Assembly (NCBI RefSeq): GCF_000026205.1
Contig: NC_011047.1
Span: forward strand, 537,944 to 601,943
DNA length: 64,000 nt
Direction of reading: 5' to 3'
From: Candidatus Phytoplasma mali
GTDB taxonomy: Bacteria; Bacillota_I; Bacilli_A; Acholeplasmatales; Acholeplasmataceae
Part shown: positions 55,170 through 63,940 of the stretch, piece after piece
Position numbering within the stretch: the first letter of the stretch is position 1
How the letters are laid out: each line of letters begins with the position of its first letter
Notes under the pieces: generated by a model
Database searches by the model: none
What the model saw: the letters and a program-made list of their open reading frames with translations, nothing else
What the model was told of the DNA's origin: nothing
Program-made: the position numbers and the translations under genes

Positions 55170-55946
55170 ATTATTCAATACAAACAAATAATTAAAGATA
55201 TCATCGCTTTTTTAATTTTAAGTTCGATGTTGTTTATTACTTTACTAGAATTAAAAAGCAGTCATGTTGATTTTATGAAAAACAAAATAATATTTGGGAT
55301 TTTTATTTTTATTTCATGCTTTATACTAATAGGAGTATATTCTTATATTTGTTTTAAAATAATACGAGGAACAATATTTATTTATAAAGATCCTAATAAA
55401 GCCAAAACCTTAAATAATATTGATTTTTATGAATCGTTGCCAGATGTTCCTAGCAAAGGGAGAGGGAACAAATTTTATAAATTAGATACATATGGTACAG
55501 AATTACCTTGGGGAAAAAATTATTTTTTAAGAAAATTATCTCAATTAAAATTTTGGACTGTTTTAGTTACAATTATAATATGGTTAATTCCAGTTTTTCT
55601 TCGTGATCCTTCTATATATAAAACCTCGATTTATAATCAAATTATGCATATATTAATTTATTTTTTAGTTATTATGTTTTGTATATTGATAATATATTAT
55701 GTTTGTGAATTGTACGCCAGTTTTTGGTGTTACTATGTAAAATTATTTCAATTATTAGGGGTTTTCCGTTTTTTAGAAAATGATTTTAATAAAACGATTA
55801 ATTCTCATAATTATTTTCCGATTAGTATAAGGTATTATGAAAAATTAAAAGAAAAAAATCCAAAACCAAAATCAATCAAAAAAATATTAAAAATATTAAT
55901 AAAAAAAATATTTAAATGGATCCTCTCTGGATGGCTCTCGAAATGA
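55170..55946 (+). CDS. Multi-pass membrane protein, partner of the secreted hydrophobic protein (copy B)
   Basis: The paralogue of 24093-24797 has ATG ATG just after AGGAGG; here the same two codons are ATT ATT just after GGGAGG, and the frame downstream is fully conserved (QYKQIIKDIIAFLILSS). I therefore place the start at ATT 55170; a more conservative start is the ATG at 55227, which would lose 19 residues and has no RBS. The product has four membrane segments, a central charged loop longer than in copy A, and a long Lys/Pro-rich C-terminal tail. It contains the shared FWCYYVKLFQLLG and FLENDFNKTIN phrases. It may protect against or assist its upstream secreted partner (speculation). Confidence 0.65.
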   Translation: MIQYKQIIKDIIAFLILSSMLFITLLELKSSHVDFMKNKIIFGIFIFISCFILIGVYSYICFKIIRGTIFIYKDPNKAKTLNNIDFYESLPDVPSKGRGNKFYKLDTYGTELPWGKNYFLRKLSQLKFWTVLVTIIIWLIPVFLRDPSIYKTSIYNQIMHILIYFLVIMFCILIIYYVCELYASFWCYYVKLFQLLGVFRFLENDFNKTINSHNYFPISIRYYEKLKEKNPKPKSIKKILKILIKKIFKWILSGWLSK

Positions 55947-55960
55947 GAGTCATTTTTTTT
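55931..55960 (+). terminator. Rho-independent terminator, copy B
   Basis: ATGGCTCTC / GAGAGTCAT with one G-T pair, a GAAAT-type loop and eight T. Homologous to 24867-24899; here the stem overlaps the end of the coding frame. Confidence 0.85.
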
Positions 55961-56010
55961 AAATAACCTATTATCACTAATTTTTAAACTTAAAAAATTC
56001 TTTAATAAAA

Positions 56011-56070
56011 AATTTGACAAAATATTTTTTTTAGTGATTATTCAATTAAATTTAATAAACGATTTTTTAT
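56011..56070 (+). promoter_or_regulatory. Duplicated promoter module, third copy
   Basis: TTGACAAAATATTTTTTTT at 56014 onward and AATTAAATTTAATAAACGA match copies A (23431) and B (53754), but the -10 area differs (ATTCAATTAA). It precedes the decayed HNH-like gene instead of a secreted-protein gene. Confidence 0.55.
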
Positions 56071-56149
56071 TTTATTTTTGTGTTTTTAGTGGTTCCATTT
56101 TCTGGTCCACCGCATATGATCCAACTGTGTTTTTTACCACACAAATATG

Positions 56150-56460
56150 GCCAAGTAGAAAGGTGATTATTTTTTAGATCATGATTTTGAAGAAGATAAT
56201 TCTATCATTAAAAGTTCTCATGAAGGTTTAGATATTCATCATATATTTGAATACGAAGCGAGAAGTTTATCGAAATTCCCAATATGTTGAAAAAGTTTTT
56301 TTCGAATATCAAAAATCTTATAATTTATTTTATGGCAATTTATTAGAACATTTTGTTTTACACTTAAAAATTTGTGATTATGCTATAAAAATCCTGGAAT
56401 ATATCATCCTCATGTAGGAAAAAAAGGTGCACAGAAATTATATTTAAACGTTTACCAAAT
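56150..56460 (+). pseudogene. Decayed HNH-endonuclease-like gene
   Basis: Pieces in two or three frames read GDYFLDHDFEEDN, HEGLDIHHIFEYEARSLS, REVYRNSQYVEKVFFEYQKS with YNLFYGNLLEHFVLHLKI, and NPGIYHPHVGKKGA. The DIHHI core followed by a YQK-x-YNL-x-Y-x-NLLEH-x-LH block resembles HNH-type nucleases carried by mobile elements of Firmicutes. Stops and frameshifts break it at about 56258, 56288 and 56415. The assignment is from pattern memory and needs an alignment. Confidence 0.5.
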
Positions 56461-57538
56461 ATATATATATATTAAAAATATATAAATATCATTATAAAAA
56501 TTATGAAAGAAAATTAGCATAAAAAATTTATTATCTAAGATCAGATTTTTGGAAATGTTAATTTTATATGACAAAGTTTAAATCTTTATAAATATACCAA
56601 TTTTTTGAAGTTTCTCACTCTTTTATAATATTTTATCATTTAAGAAAATATGGTATAAAATTCAATTACATATAAAAAAAATCTAAGTTTTTAAATAAAA
56701 TTTGATTTTTTTTATATGTAAAAAAATAAATAAATTTCTTTAATAATTAATACTCTTATAAAAGGGTATTGTATTTTTGTTTAATGACGTGTTTTTGATT
56801 AATTTTTTATTTATATTTCATTTTTGATAATAATAAAAATGTTTGTGATAGGTTGATTATCTAGAAAATTTGGCTTTATTTTTTTTCAACTATCCTTATT
56901 GAAAGAATAAAAAAATACAATTATAAAATTTATTAATTGATCTTTATTTTTTAAATATCAGTTATCAATAATTATTTTATTTTTAAAAAAATTGAAATTA
57001 ATATAATAATTAATTCTCCATTGTTTTTTTAATTTTTTGTAATCTTAAAATAAAATTCCATCATTAAAAAATAAAAAAACTTCAATAAGTATCGATTTTT
57101 TATATAAAAATTAAATTAAATAAAAAATTTAAACATTGAAATATTGATTAATATTGTTATATAATGTGTTTGAAATTATTTAATTAAAAAAATTTAATTT
57201 TACGAAAAAAAATATATTTTAATTATTTTTTTAAATACTAGTTACATTAAATATCAGTTATAATAATAATATTAGATAATATTTATTTTTTTCATTATAT
57301 TTAAAATTTAATTACACTTTGATGATTTTTATTTCAAATTTTTATTTTTTTATTGATATTAATTGTCATTATTTGAAATGAGTTTAGAATAATTAAATAT
57401 AAAAATTTAAAATATTTGAAATTATATGATAATTTTAAAATTAAAACCTAATAAAAATAAAAATTTATTTTAAATTTTTTTCATTATTTTCAATTGATAA
57501 AAAATAAAATATAAAAAGGAGGAATTGGTAATAATCAA
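56461..57538. other. 1.1-kb intergenic region, no gene seen
   Basis: Extremely AT-rich. No frame with a reliable start. Bases 56740-56775 contain a weak AATACTCTTATAAAAGGGTATT hairpin of unclear role. The GGAGG before 57539 belongs to the metal operon, whose promoter I could not define. Confidence 0.5.
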
Positions 57539-58612
57539 ATGGAATTAAAAAAAAAAAAAATTTACTTCATTAGCATTTTATTATTAAGTACTTTTTTATT
57601 GGTATTTTTAAGTATTTTAACTTTTTTAAAGATTTTGAAGGCTGATGATTTTAAATCTTCTAAAAAGATAGTTGCTACTACTACTATGTTAGGTAATTTA
57701 TCTCAACAGTTAACCCAAGGGATTAAATTAAATGAAACAAATGATGATTATTTTGAGGTTAAAACTTTAATGACAACTGGAGTTGATCCACATAATTATC
57801 AAGCTAAACCAAGTGATTTAAGGCATATTATAAGTGCTGATTTAATGGTTACTAATGGTCTTCATTTAGAAGCGCAAATGCAAAAAGCTTTTCAAACTTT
57901 ATGTCAAAGTGAAAATCATGCATGTGAGTTTTTTTCAGCAGGTGAATATTTAACATCTAACAATAATCAGGACATAATACGTGGTAAAAGTGACTATCCT
58001 GATCCGCATATTTGGTTTAATGTTGATTTATGGCAAATAGTTTGCGAAGGTTTAAAAAAAGAAATTAAAAAAATTATTAAACCTCAAGATAAATCAAAAA
58101 TTGAAGTTCAAATAGATCGTAATTTTAATATTTATTATGAAAAATTAAAAAAATTAAAAGAAGATATTATTCAACAAATTACTGACACAAATTTTGGTCA
58201 ATCAGAAGTTTATTTAATTACAGCTCATGATGCCTTTTCTTATTTATGTGATTTTTTAAATAAAATACAAGATGGTGGATCAAAAATACAAACAGAAAAT
58301 AAAAAAATATTTAAATTAGAACCTATACAAGGAATTTCTACTCAAGATGAAGTTAGCTCGGGTCGGATTTTAGAATTGATTCCTATTATTAAAGCTAATA
58401 GTGTTAAAGCTATTTTTACTGAAAGTTCTGTTCCTGAAAATACTATTAAATCTCTCAAAGAATCATCATTAGAATGGGTTAAAATAGTCCATCCCACTAC
58501 AGACGATAAAGAAAATCTTTTATATTCAGATTCTTTAAATGATAAAAATGATTACATAGAAACATTTCAACATAATATAAATATTATTTTCAAATATTTA
58601 AGCAAAAAATGA
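57539..58612 (+). CDS. Zinc/manganese ABC transporter solute-binding protein
   Basis: A 357-residue cluster A-I metal-binding protein (ZnuA/TroA/MntA family). An N-terminal hydrophobic segment (about 9-32) without a lipobox acts as anchor or signal. Likely metal ligands are H85 (DPHNY), H157 (DPHIW), H230 (TAHDAF) and D331 (LYSDSL), the His3Asp set of TroA-like proteins. It captures Zn or Mn outside the cell and passes it to the permeases encoded downstream. ATG after AAAAGGAGG. First gene of a five-gene operon with gaps of 54, 1, 6 and 64 bases. Which metal is carried cannot be read from the sequence. Confidence 0.92.
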   Translation: MELKKKKIYFISILLLSTFLLVFLSILTFLKILKADDFKSSKKIVATTTMLGNLSQQLTQGIKLNETNDDYFEVKTLMTTGVDPHNYQAKPSDLRHIISADLMVTNGLHLEAQMQKAFQTLCQSENHACEFFSAGEYLTSNNNQDIIRGKSDYPDPHIWFNVDLWQIVCEGLKKEIKKIIKPQDKSKIEVQIDRNFNIYYEKLKKLKEDIIQQITDTNFGQSEVYLITAHDAFSYLCDFLNKIQDGGSKIQTENKKIFKLEPIQGISTQDEVSSGRILELIPIIKANSVKAIFTESSVPENTIKSLKESSLEWVKIVHPTTDDKENLLYSDSLNDKNDYIETFQHNINIIFKYLSKK

Positions 58613-58666
58613 AAATTTATTGTAAAAATATAATATTTTTTTATAAGAAAGGAAAAATTAATCAAT

Positions 58667-59413
58667 ATGAAACAAAATTTCATTGATATTAAAGATTTAA
58701 CTGTTGCTTATGAATCAAAACCAGTTTTATGGGATATTGATTTAGAAGTACCACAAGGTGTTTTAATGGCTATTATAGGGCCAAATGGTGCTGGAAAATC
58801 AACTTTATTGAAAACTATGTTAAATATAATTCCTAAAATATCGGGAAAGATATTATTCAACGGTCAATCTTATAAACAAGTTTATAAAAAAATTTCTTAT
58901 GTTCCACAAAGAAATTCGGTAGATTGGAATTTTCCCACAACTGTCTTAGATGTTGTTTTAATGGGGCGTTATGGCCATTTAGGGTGGTTCCAAAGACCTG
59001 GTAAAAAAGATAAAGCCATTGCTTTAGATTGTCTGGAAAAAGTTTCAATGACTACTTTAAAAGATCGTCAAATATCTGAACTTTCAGGTGGTCAACAGCA
59101 AAGAATATTTTTAGCTCGAGCTTTAGCACAAGAAGGTGATATTTATTTAATGGATGAACCTTTTCAAGGTGTAGATATTAAAACAGAAAAATCTATTATT
59201 GAAGTTTTAAAGTCTCTTCAAAAACAAGGGAAAACATTAATTGTAGTTCATCATGATTTAGATACAGTCCCTGTTTATTTTGATCATGTAACTTTAATTA
59301 ATTTACAAAAAATAGCTAGTGGAACTATTGCTGAAAATTTTAACGAAGAAAATATTAAAAAAACTTATGCTGATAATAAATTTCAAAGAAAAGTAACTGA
59401 AGTAGGTTTATGA
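58667..59413 (+). CDS. Zinc/manganese ABC transporter ATP-binding protein
   Basis: A 248-residue ABC ATPase of the ZnuC/MntB group, energising metal import at the cytoplasmic face. Walker A GPNGAGKST (38-46), Q-loop region YVPQRN, signature LSGGQQQR (139-146), Walker B YLMDEP with D163-E164, and switch VVHHD (H-loop). Family-specific phrase NFPTTVLDVVLMGRYG. ATG with AAAGGAAAAA. It is separated from the next permease gene by one base, so the products are made together. Confidence 0.95.
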   Translation: MKQNFIDIKDLTVAYESKPVLWDIDLEVPQGVLMAIIGPNGAGKSTLLKTMLNIIPKISGKILFNGQSYKQVYKKISYVPQRNSVDWNFPTTVLDVVLMGRYGHLGWFQRPGKKDKAIALDCLEKVSMTTLKDRQISELSGGQQQRIFLARALAQEGDIYLMDEPFQGVDIKTEKSIIEVLKSLQKQGKTLIVVHHDLDTVPVYFDHVTLINLQKIASGTIAENFNEENIKKTYADNKFQRKVTEVGL

Positions 59414-59414
59414 A

Positions 59415-60488
59415 ATGAATTCTATAGATGATGGATGGATATATATATTAAAAATACTTTTAGGAACTTCTTGTTTGGCTATAACTGCTGGTTTTTTAGG
59501 GGTATTTTTAGTTTTAAAAAAGCAAGCTTTAGTTGGTGATGCTTTATCGCATTCCTGTATTCCTGGAATTGTCATAGTTTATTTAATTACAAATGAATTT
59601 GATGATAAATATTTATTTTTAGGTGCCTTTATTGCTTCTTTTTTAGTTTTATTTTTGATCGAAATAATTAAAAAGTATACCAAAAAAATTAAATATGACG
59701 CTATTTTAACTTTACTTTTATCTTCTTTTTTTGGTTTAGGTAAGGTACTTTTATCATATGCTCAAATTCACGCTCCTGATACTAAAATTTCTCGTTTAGA
59801 TAAGTTTTTTTTAGGTCAAGCAGCCTCAATATCACATCAACAACTTAAAATAATTATAATTATTTTTATAGTAGTATTTTTTATTATTACTCTTTTTTGG
59901 AAAGAACTTAAATTATTTATTTTTAATGAAGAATATGCTACAATAATAGGAATTAAACCCAAAATAATGAATTTTATAATCAATTCTTTAACTATTTTGG
60001 TAGTAATTATTGGTTTACAAATTGTAGGAGTAATTTTAATTAGTTCTTTAATTATTGCTCCCGGATTAATTGCTAGAAATTGGAGTAATCGCTTATCTTT
60101 AAATTTTTTAATTGCTGGTTTTTGTTCTATTATTGCCAGTATTTTAGGTGTTTTAATTAGTTCTTTTAAAATTAATGAATCCACTATACCAACCGGACCT
60201 GCTATTACTTTAATTTTAAGTATTTTTGTTTTTTTATCTTTACTTTTAGCTCCTCAAAATGGTATTATTAAAAACAATTACAGACATTACCATTATAAAA
60301 AGAAGATTATTATTTTTAAAAAATTAATTCATTTTTATACAAATAAAAATGATTTAAATAATTTAAATATTGAAAAAATTAATCCTTTATTTTTTGAGCA
60401 AGGTTATTTAATTTTAAAAGAAAACAAAATTCATTTTAGTATTAAAGGAAAAAAATTAGTCAAAGAATTAATAGAAGGGAGAATATAA
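59415..60488 (+). CDS. Metal ABC transporter permease with C-terminal winged-helix-like tail (1)
   Basis: A 357-residue ABC-3 family permease. Residues about 1-280 form eight to nine transmembrane helices, with the family start LGVFLVLKKQALVGDALSHS (about 27-46) and a LLLAPQNG end. The remaining about 75 residues are soluble and basic and end with FFEQGYLILKENKIHFSIKG followed by KKLVKELIE, a helix-wing-helix pattern like the end of a DtxR/MntR winged helix (L--GYI---...I-LT-KG). Permease-regulator fusions are known for B. subtilis MntC and chlamydial YtgCR. The domain here lacks room for the full recognition helix pair, so DNA binding is uncertain. Confidence 0.88.
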   Translation: MNSIDDGWIYILKILLGTSCLAITAGFLGVFLVLKKQALVGDALSHSCIPGIVIVYLITNEFDDKYLFLGAFIASFLVLFLIEIIKKYTKKIKYDAILTLLLSSFFGLGKVLLSYAQIHAPDTKISRLDKFFLGQAASISHQQLKIIIIIFIVVFFIITLFWKELKLFIFNEEYATIIGIKPKIMNFIINSLTILVVIIGLQIVGVILISSLIIAPGLIARNWSNRLSLNFLIAGFCSIIASILGVLISSFKINESTIPTGPAITLILSIFVFLSLLLAPQNGIIKNNYRHYHYKKKIIIFKKLIHFYTNKNDLNNLNIEKINPLFFEQGYLILKENKIHFSIKGKKLVKELIEGRI

Positions 60489-60494
60489 AAAAAT

Positions 60495-61589
60495 ATGTTT
60501 AATATAATACTGATATATCCTTATTTTGCTATTGTTTCCACTTCTATTGCTTGTTCTATTTTAGGTAGTTTTTTAATTTTGAAAAAAAAATCTATGTTAG
60601 TGGATGCAATTAGTCATAGTGTTTTATTGGGAATTGTTGGGTCGGTTTTATATACAAAGGATTTATCTTCGCCGTTACTTATTATAGGAGCCACATTGAC
60701 AGGCCTTTTGACTGCTTATTTATCAGAGTTATTGAGTAGTAATAAAAAAGTTAATGAAGATGCTTCAATTGGAATTGCTTTTTCTTTTTTATTTTCTATT
60801 GCGGTTATTATTATCGGCCTTAATATCACTGGAATTAAAGAAGCGCATGTGGATGTTGATGCCGCACTTCTAGGCGACCCTAATTTAGTAACTTTACCAA
60901 GGATTTTTAATATTTTAGTAGTTTTATTTTTAAATATTATTTTTGTATTAGTTTTTTATAAAGAATTAAAAATTGCAAGTTTTGATAAAGCTTTGGCATC
61001 TTCTTTAGGTTTTTCTGTAGGTTTAATTAATTATGCTTTAATTACTTTGGTTTCTTTAACAACGGTAGTTTCTTTTGATGCTGTTGGTTCTATTTTGGTA
61101 ATTGCTTTAATGATAGGACCAGCTGCAACTGCTCTTTTATTTGCTAAAAATTTATTTCATAGCGTTTTATTATCAATATTATTAGCTTTTTTAAGTGCTC
61201 ATATTGGTTATTGTTTATCTATTTTAACAGATTTACCATTATCTGGTTTAACATCCTTCATTACTTTAGTTTTGTTCTTATTAGTGCTTTTTTTTGCACC
61301 TAACAACGGAATTATTTCTAAAATATTTAAATATCGTTTTCAAAAAAAGATTTTTTTTTCAATTAGTTTATTAATGCATATTCAAAATCATAATAAAAAA
61401 CAAAAAAAAATCGATACTGAAATAATTCCCTTAGATTTAAAGTGGTCTTTAAATTTTTATAAAAAATGTCTTAATTTTTTATTTGAAAAAAAATATATTA
61501 GATTTAAAGGTAATTATATATTTGTAACTTTAAAAGGGAAAGAATTTTTATATAAAAAGAATGAAGAATTTGGAGTTATTAATAATTAA
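60495..61589 (+). CDS. Metal ABC transporter permease with C-terminal winged-helix-like tail (2)
   Basis: A 364-residue second permease of the operon. Family phrases: ILGSFLILKKKSMLVDAISH (about 22-41), GAALLGDP-type DAALLGDPNLVTL, and LVLFFAPNNGIISK at the end of the membrane part (about 270). The soluble tail of about 85 residues includes LKWSLNFYKKCLNFLFEKKY and IFVTLKGKEFLYK, which has the helix-then-wing order of MntR-like domains and is similar in position to the tail of the preceding permease. The pair would make a heterodimeric channel, as in TroCD. Six bases separate it from the first permease gene. ATG with AGAAGGGAG. Confidence 0.88.
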   Translation: MFNIILIYPYFAIVSTSIACSILGSFLILKKKSMLVDAISHSVLLGIVGSVLYTKDLSSPLLIIGATLTGLLTAYLSELLSSNKKVNEDASIGIAFSFLFSIAVIIIGLNITGIKEAHVDVDAALLGDPNLVTLPRIFNILVVLFLNIIFVLVFYKELKIASFDKALASSLGFSVGLINYALITLVSLTTVVSFDAVGSILVIALMIGPAATALLFAKNLFHSVLLSILLAFLSAHIGYCLSILTDLPLSGLTSFITLVLFLLVLFFAPNNGIISKIFKYRFQKKIFFSISLLMHIQNHNKKQKKIDTEIIPLDLKWSLNFYKKCLNFLFEKKYIRFKGNYIFVTLKGKEFLYKKNEEFGVINN

Positions 61590-61653
61590 TTTTTATTTAT
61601 ATATATATGTATATATATATTAGAAATATTGGGGGGTTATAATAAAATTTATT

Positions 61654-62307
61654 TTGAAAATGAAATTAATAAATTTACGTAAAATAATCATAGTTTCTCT
61701 TTTAATAACTTCATCTTTTGTTTTAGAAATATTTTCAAAACACATATTTTTATCTAACATTATGGTACCATTTTTTCATATTAAATTTTTTATAATTTCA
61801 GGTATACCTTTAATGTTGATGGTAATTATTTTAGAATTTAGATATAGTTTTTTAGGTATAATTATTTATTCTATGATTTGTTTTTTTGTTAACATTTTAC
61901 CCGGTTCTTATCAATTATTTGCGACATTTGGTTATAAAAGTGATTTTTCTCAATTTCAGTGGATATTTTTAAATTCTTTAACAAATTTTTTTATTCCTTG
62001 TTTTTCTTATTTATTTTTATCTTTTTCAAATAATAAAAATATTAATAATTTCGATAAACGTTATAAAATATTTTTATTTTTATTATTAATGATTGTTTTT
62101 CAAACTATTTCTAAAACTTTTAATGGTTATTATTTATATTTTGATACTATTAAAGAAAAATTAAATTTACAAAATAAATATTCTATTTTTTTGATTATTA
62201 TGTTGTTAAATTTATTTCCCAATTTGACTACTAACTCATTTAATTTATTAGTTTGTTTAAGAATTTTATTTTATTTTAAAAATTTCCATTATTTAGATAA
62301 AAAATAA
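61654..62307 (+). CDS. ECF transporter S-component-like membrane protein at the end of the metal operon
   Basis: A 217-residue polytopic protein with about six helices. It matches the protein at 181-972 in order and wording: LRKIIIVSLLITSSFVLEIFSK against LKKIIIITLLFISASLIEAVSK, and a HIKFF--SG-PL-L-V--LEFRYSFLG loop against IEFLPLILIGFLFGLKYG. It has no His-rich insert. Its place 64 bases after the second metal permease suggests co-regulation and a role in metal or metal-linked cofactor uptake through the shared ECF module (inference). The start is uncertain: TTG 61654 or ATG 61660 lie 17-23 bases from GGGGGG, and an ATA at 61642 would be better spaced. Confidence 0.6.
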   Translation: MKMKLINLRKIIIVSLLITSSFVLEIFSKHIFLSNIMVPFFHIKFFIISGIPLMLMVIILEFRYSFLGIIIYSMICFFVNILPGSYQLFATFGYKSDFSQFQWIFLNSLTNFFIPCFSYLFLSFSNNKNINNFDKRYKIFLFLLLMIVFQTISKTFNGYYLYFDTIKEKLNLQNKYSIFLIIMLLNLFPNLTTNSFNLLVCLRILFYFKNFHYLDKK

Positions 62308-62575
62308 TATAATAATGAATTTATTTATATTATTTTTTATATATTTTAAGTTAGTTTTAAAAATTATTTATATTTATACTATGATTATTATTTTTAAAAT
62401 TGATAGAAACAAATAATAGATACTTTTTATATAAAATTATATGTTTTTTTAAAACTATCATTATTATTATAATCCCTTTTTTAAACTTTTTTCTCTTTTT
62501 GAGTAAAATATATTTTATTTTTCATAAATAAAGAATAATAATTAATAATTATTTTAGTAAGTTTTAAATTTATTA
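62308..62575. other. Convergent spacer, no gene seen
   Basis: About 270 bases between two convergent genes. AT-rich, without an obvious perfect terminator hairpin on either strand. Confidence 0.45.
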
Positions 62576-63545
62576 TTAAAACTGATTTGTTGTTGATTTT
62601 ACAAAGTTTTCTATTGATTGTTGTAAATTGTAAGGTGATGATTCATTATTACTAGAATTTTTTTGTATTTCATTTAAATTTTTTAATAATTGTTCTTTTT
62701 CTTGAGTTAAAATATCTATTTTAGTTTGTAATTCGTTATTATATGTTTGTGTTTGGGTTATCATTTCTGTAGCTTTTAATTGTAAGTTTTGTAATTCTTG
62801 ATTTAAATTATCAATTTTAGCTTGTAAATCTTTTTTATCTTGTTCTGATTTGGTTATTTGTTGTTCTTTTTCAATATTTAAATTATTTATTTTAGCTTGT
62901 AAATCTTTTTTATCTTGTTCTAAAATTTTTATTTGTGTGGTTTTTTCTTGTTCTTTTAGACTTAAATTTTGATTTAAATTATCAATTTTAGCTTGTAAAT
63001 CTTTTTTATCTTGTTCTGAATTAGTTATTTGTTGTTCTTTTTCAATATTTAAATTATTTATTTTAGTTTGTAAATCTTTTTTATCTTGTTCTAAAATTTT
63101 TATTTGTTGTTCTTTTTCTTGTTCTTTTAGGCTTAAATTTTGATTTAAATTATCAATTTTAGTTTGTAAATCTTTTTTATCTTGCTCTGATTTGGTTATT
63201 TGTTGTTCTTTTTCTTGTTCTTTTAGACTTAAATTTTGATTTAAATTATCAATTTTAGTTTGTAAATCTTTTTTATCTTGCTCTGATTTGGTTATTTGTT
63301 GTTCTTTTTCTTGTTCTTTTAGACTTAAATTTTTATTTAAATTATCAATTTTAGTTTGTAAATCATTATAATTTTCTGAATCATTTTCTTTTAAATCAAT
63401 TATTTCATTTATTTCTTTTTTTTCTGTTTTATTTATTGAATTTAAGATAAAAAAAATTAATAATATACAAATTATGTTAAATAAAAATAAATAGTAGTAA
63501 TTTTTATTTATTTTTTTATTTTTTTTAAATTTATTTTTTTTTCAA
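62576..63545 (-). CDS. Membrane-anchored coiled-coil protein, frame broken in a poly-A tract at its start
   Basis: From 63533 down to the TAA at 62576 one minus-strand frame is open: a basic segment, a hydrophobic helix (FLFNIICILLIFFIL) and then a long coiled coil with repeats of DLQTKIDNLN and SLKEQEKEQQ. The only well-placed start is TTG at 63545-63543, seven bases after AGAAAG, but it is followed by nine A (63542-63534) and runs into TAA. With eight A the TTG would open a 322-residue protein. Without that shift the first in-frame ATG is at 62764 and gives only 62 residues. Either phase variation, a recent mutation or a sequencing error explains this. The plan matches the protein at 10347-12545, which also has a TTG start. 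Confidence 0.7.
62770..63370 (-). repeat. Coiled-coil repeats of about 75-78 bp
   Basis: Units around DKKDLQ(T/A)KI(D/N)NLN(Q/I) recur seven times in this minus-strand gene, with two alternating spacer types (NLSLKEQEKEQQI and IEKEQQI). They are less uniform than the 117-bp array at 10602-11585, so this array is older or under less recent expansion. Confidence 0.75.
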
Positions 63546-63880
63546 TTTTTTTCTTTCTAATTTTTATTGATAAAATATTTTATTTAAGGCATAAAAATAA
63601 TGATAATCTTATTTTTTTTATACTTATCTTTATGCTTTCAATTATATTTTAACATATTTTTTTAAAAAATATTTTAAATAAATAATTTATTATATTTTAA
63701 CATATTTTTTTTAAAAATAGATAAATAAATATTATTTACTTAAAAAAAATAATTATAATTAGTTATTTATTTATGTTAATAATATATATAATATTTAAAA
63801 ATTATCTTGCAATTTCTTTATATATATAATGATTTAAAAAAAAGATTAATGAGATTATTTTGCTATTTTTTTTGTAAACT
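63546..63880. other. Upstream region of the coiled-coil gene, no gene seen
   Basis: Contains the RBS AGAAAG (complement of 63553-63558) and a direct repeat TTATATTTTAACATATTTTTTT near 63643 and 63691. No open frame of note. Confidence 0.5.
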
Positions 63881-63887
63881 AAATAAT

Positions 63888-63940
63888 AAAGGGAGGTGCG
63901 CCCCGCTTTTCGAAAACCCAAGCAGAGCCCTCCCTCTTTT
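63888..63940. other. Isolated GC-rich hairpin near the window end
   Basis: GGGAGG (63891-63896) pairs with CCTCCC (63929-63934), enclosing a GC-rich loop with a TTTTCGAAAA palindrome (63907-63916). The 44 bases are about 66% G+C in a roughly 20% G+C window. T-rich tracts flank it on both strands. It may belong to a structured RNA gene or a terminator of a gene beyond the window; I do not recognise a family. Confidence 0.5.

Noticed and set aside
55007..55195. A 62-codon frame overlapping the end of the 54406 gene and the start of the membrane gene
   Set aside because: The paralogous locus at 24 kb does not keep this frame, while both flanking frames are conserved.
59837..60184. A 115-codon minus-strand frame
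   Set aside because: Lies wholly within the first metal permease gene, whose membrane-helix codons create Ile/Lys-rich open frames on the other strand.
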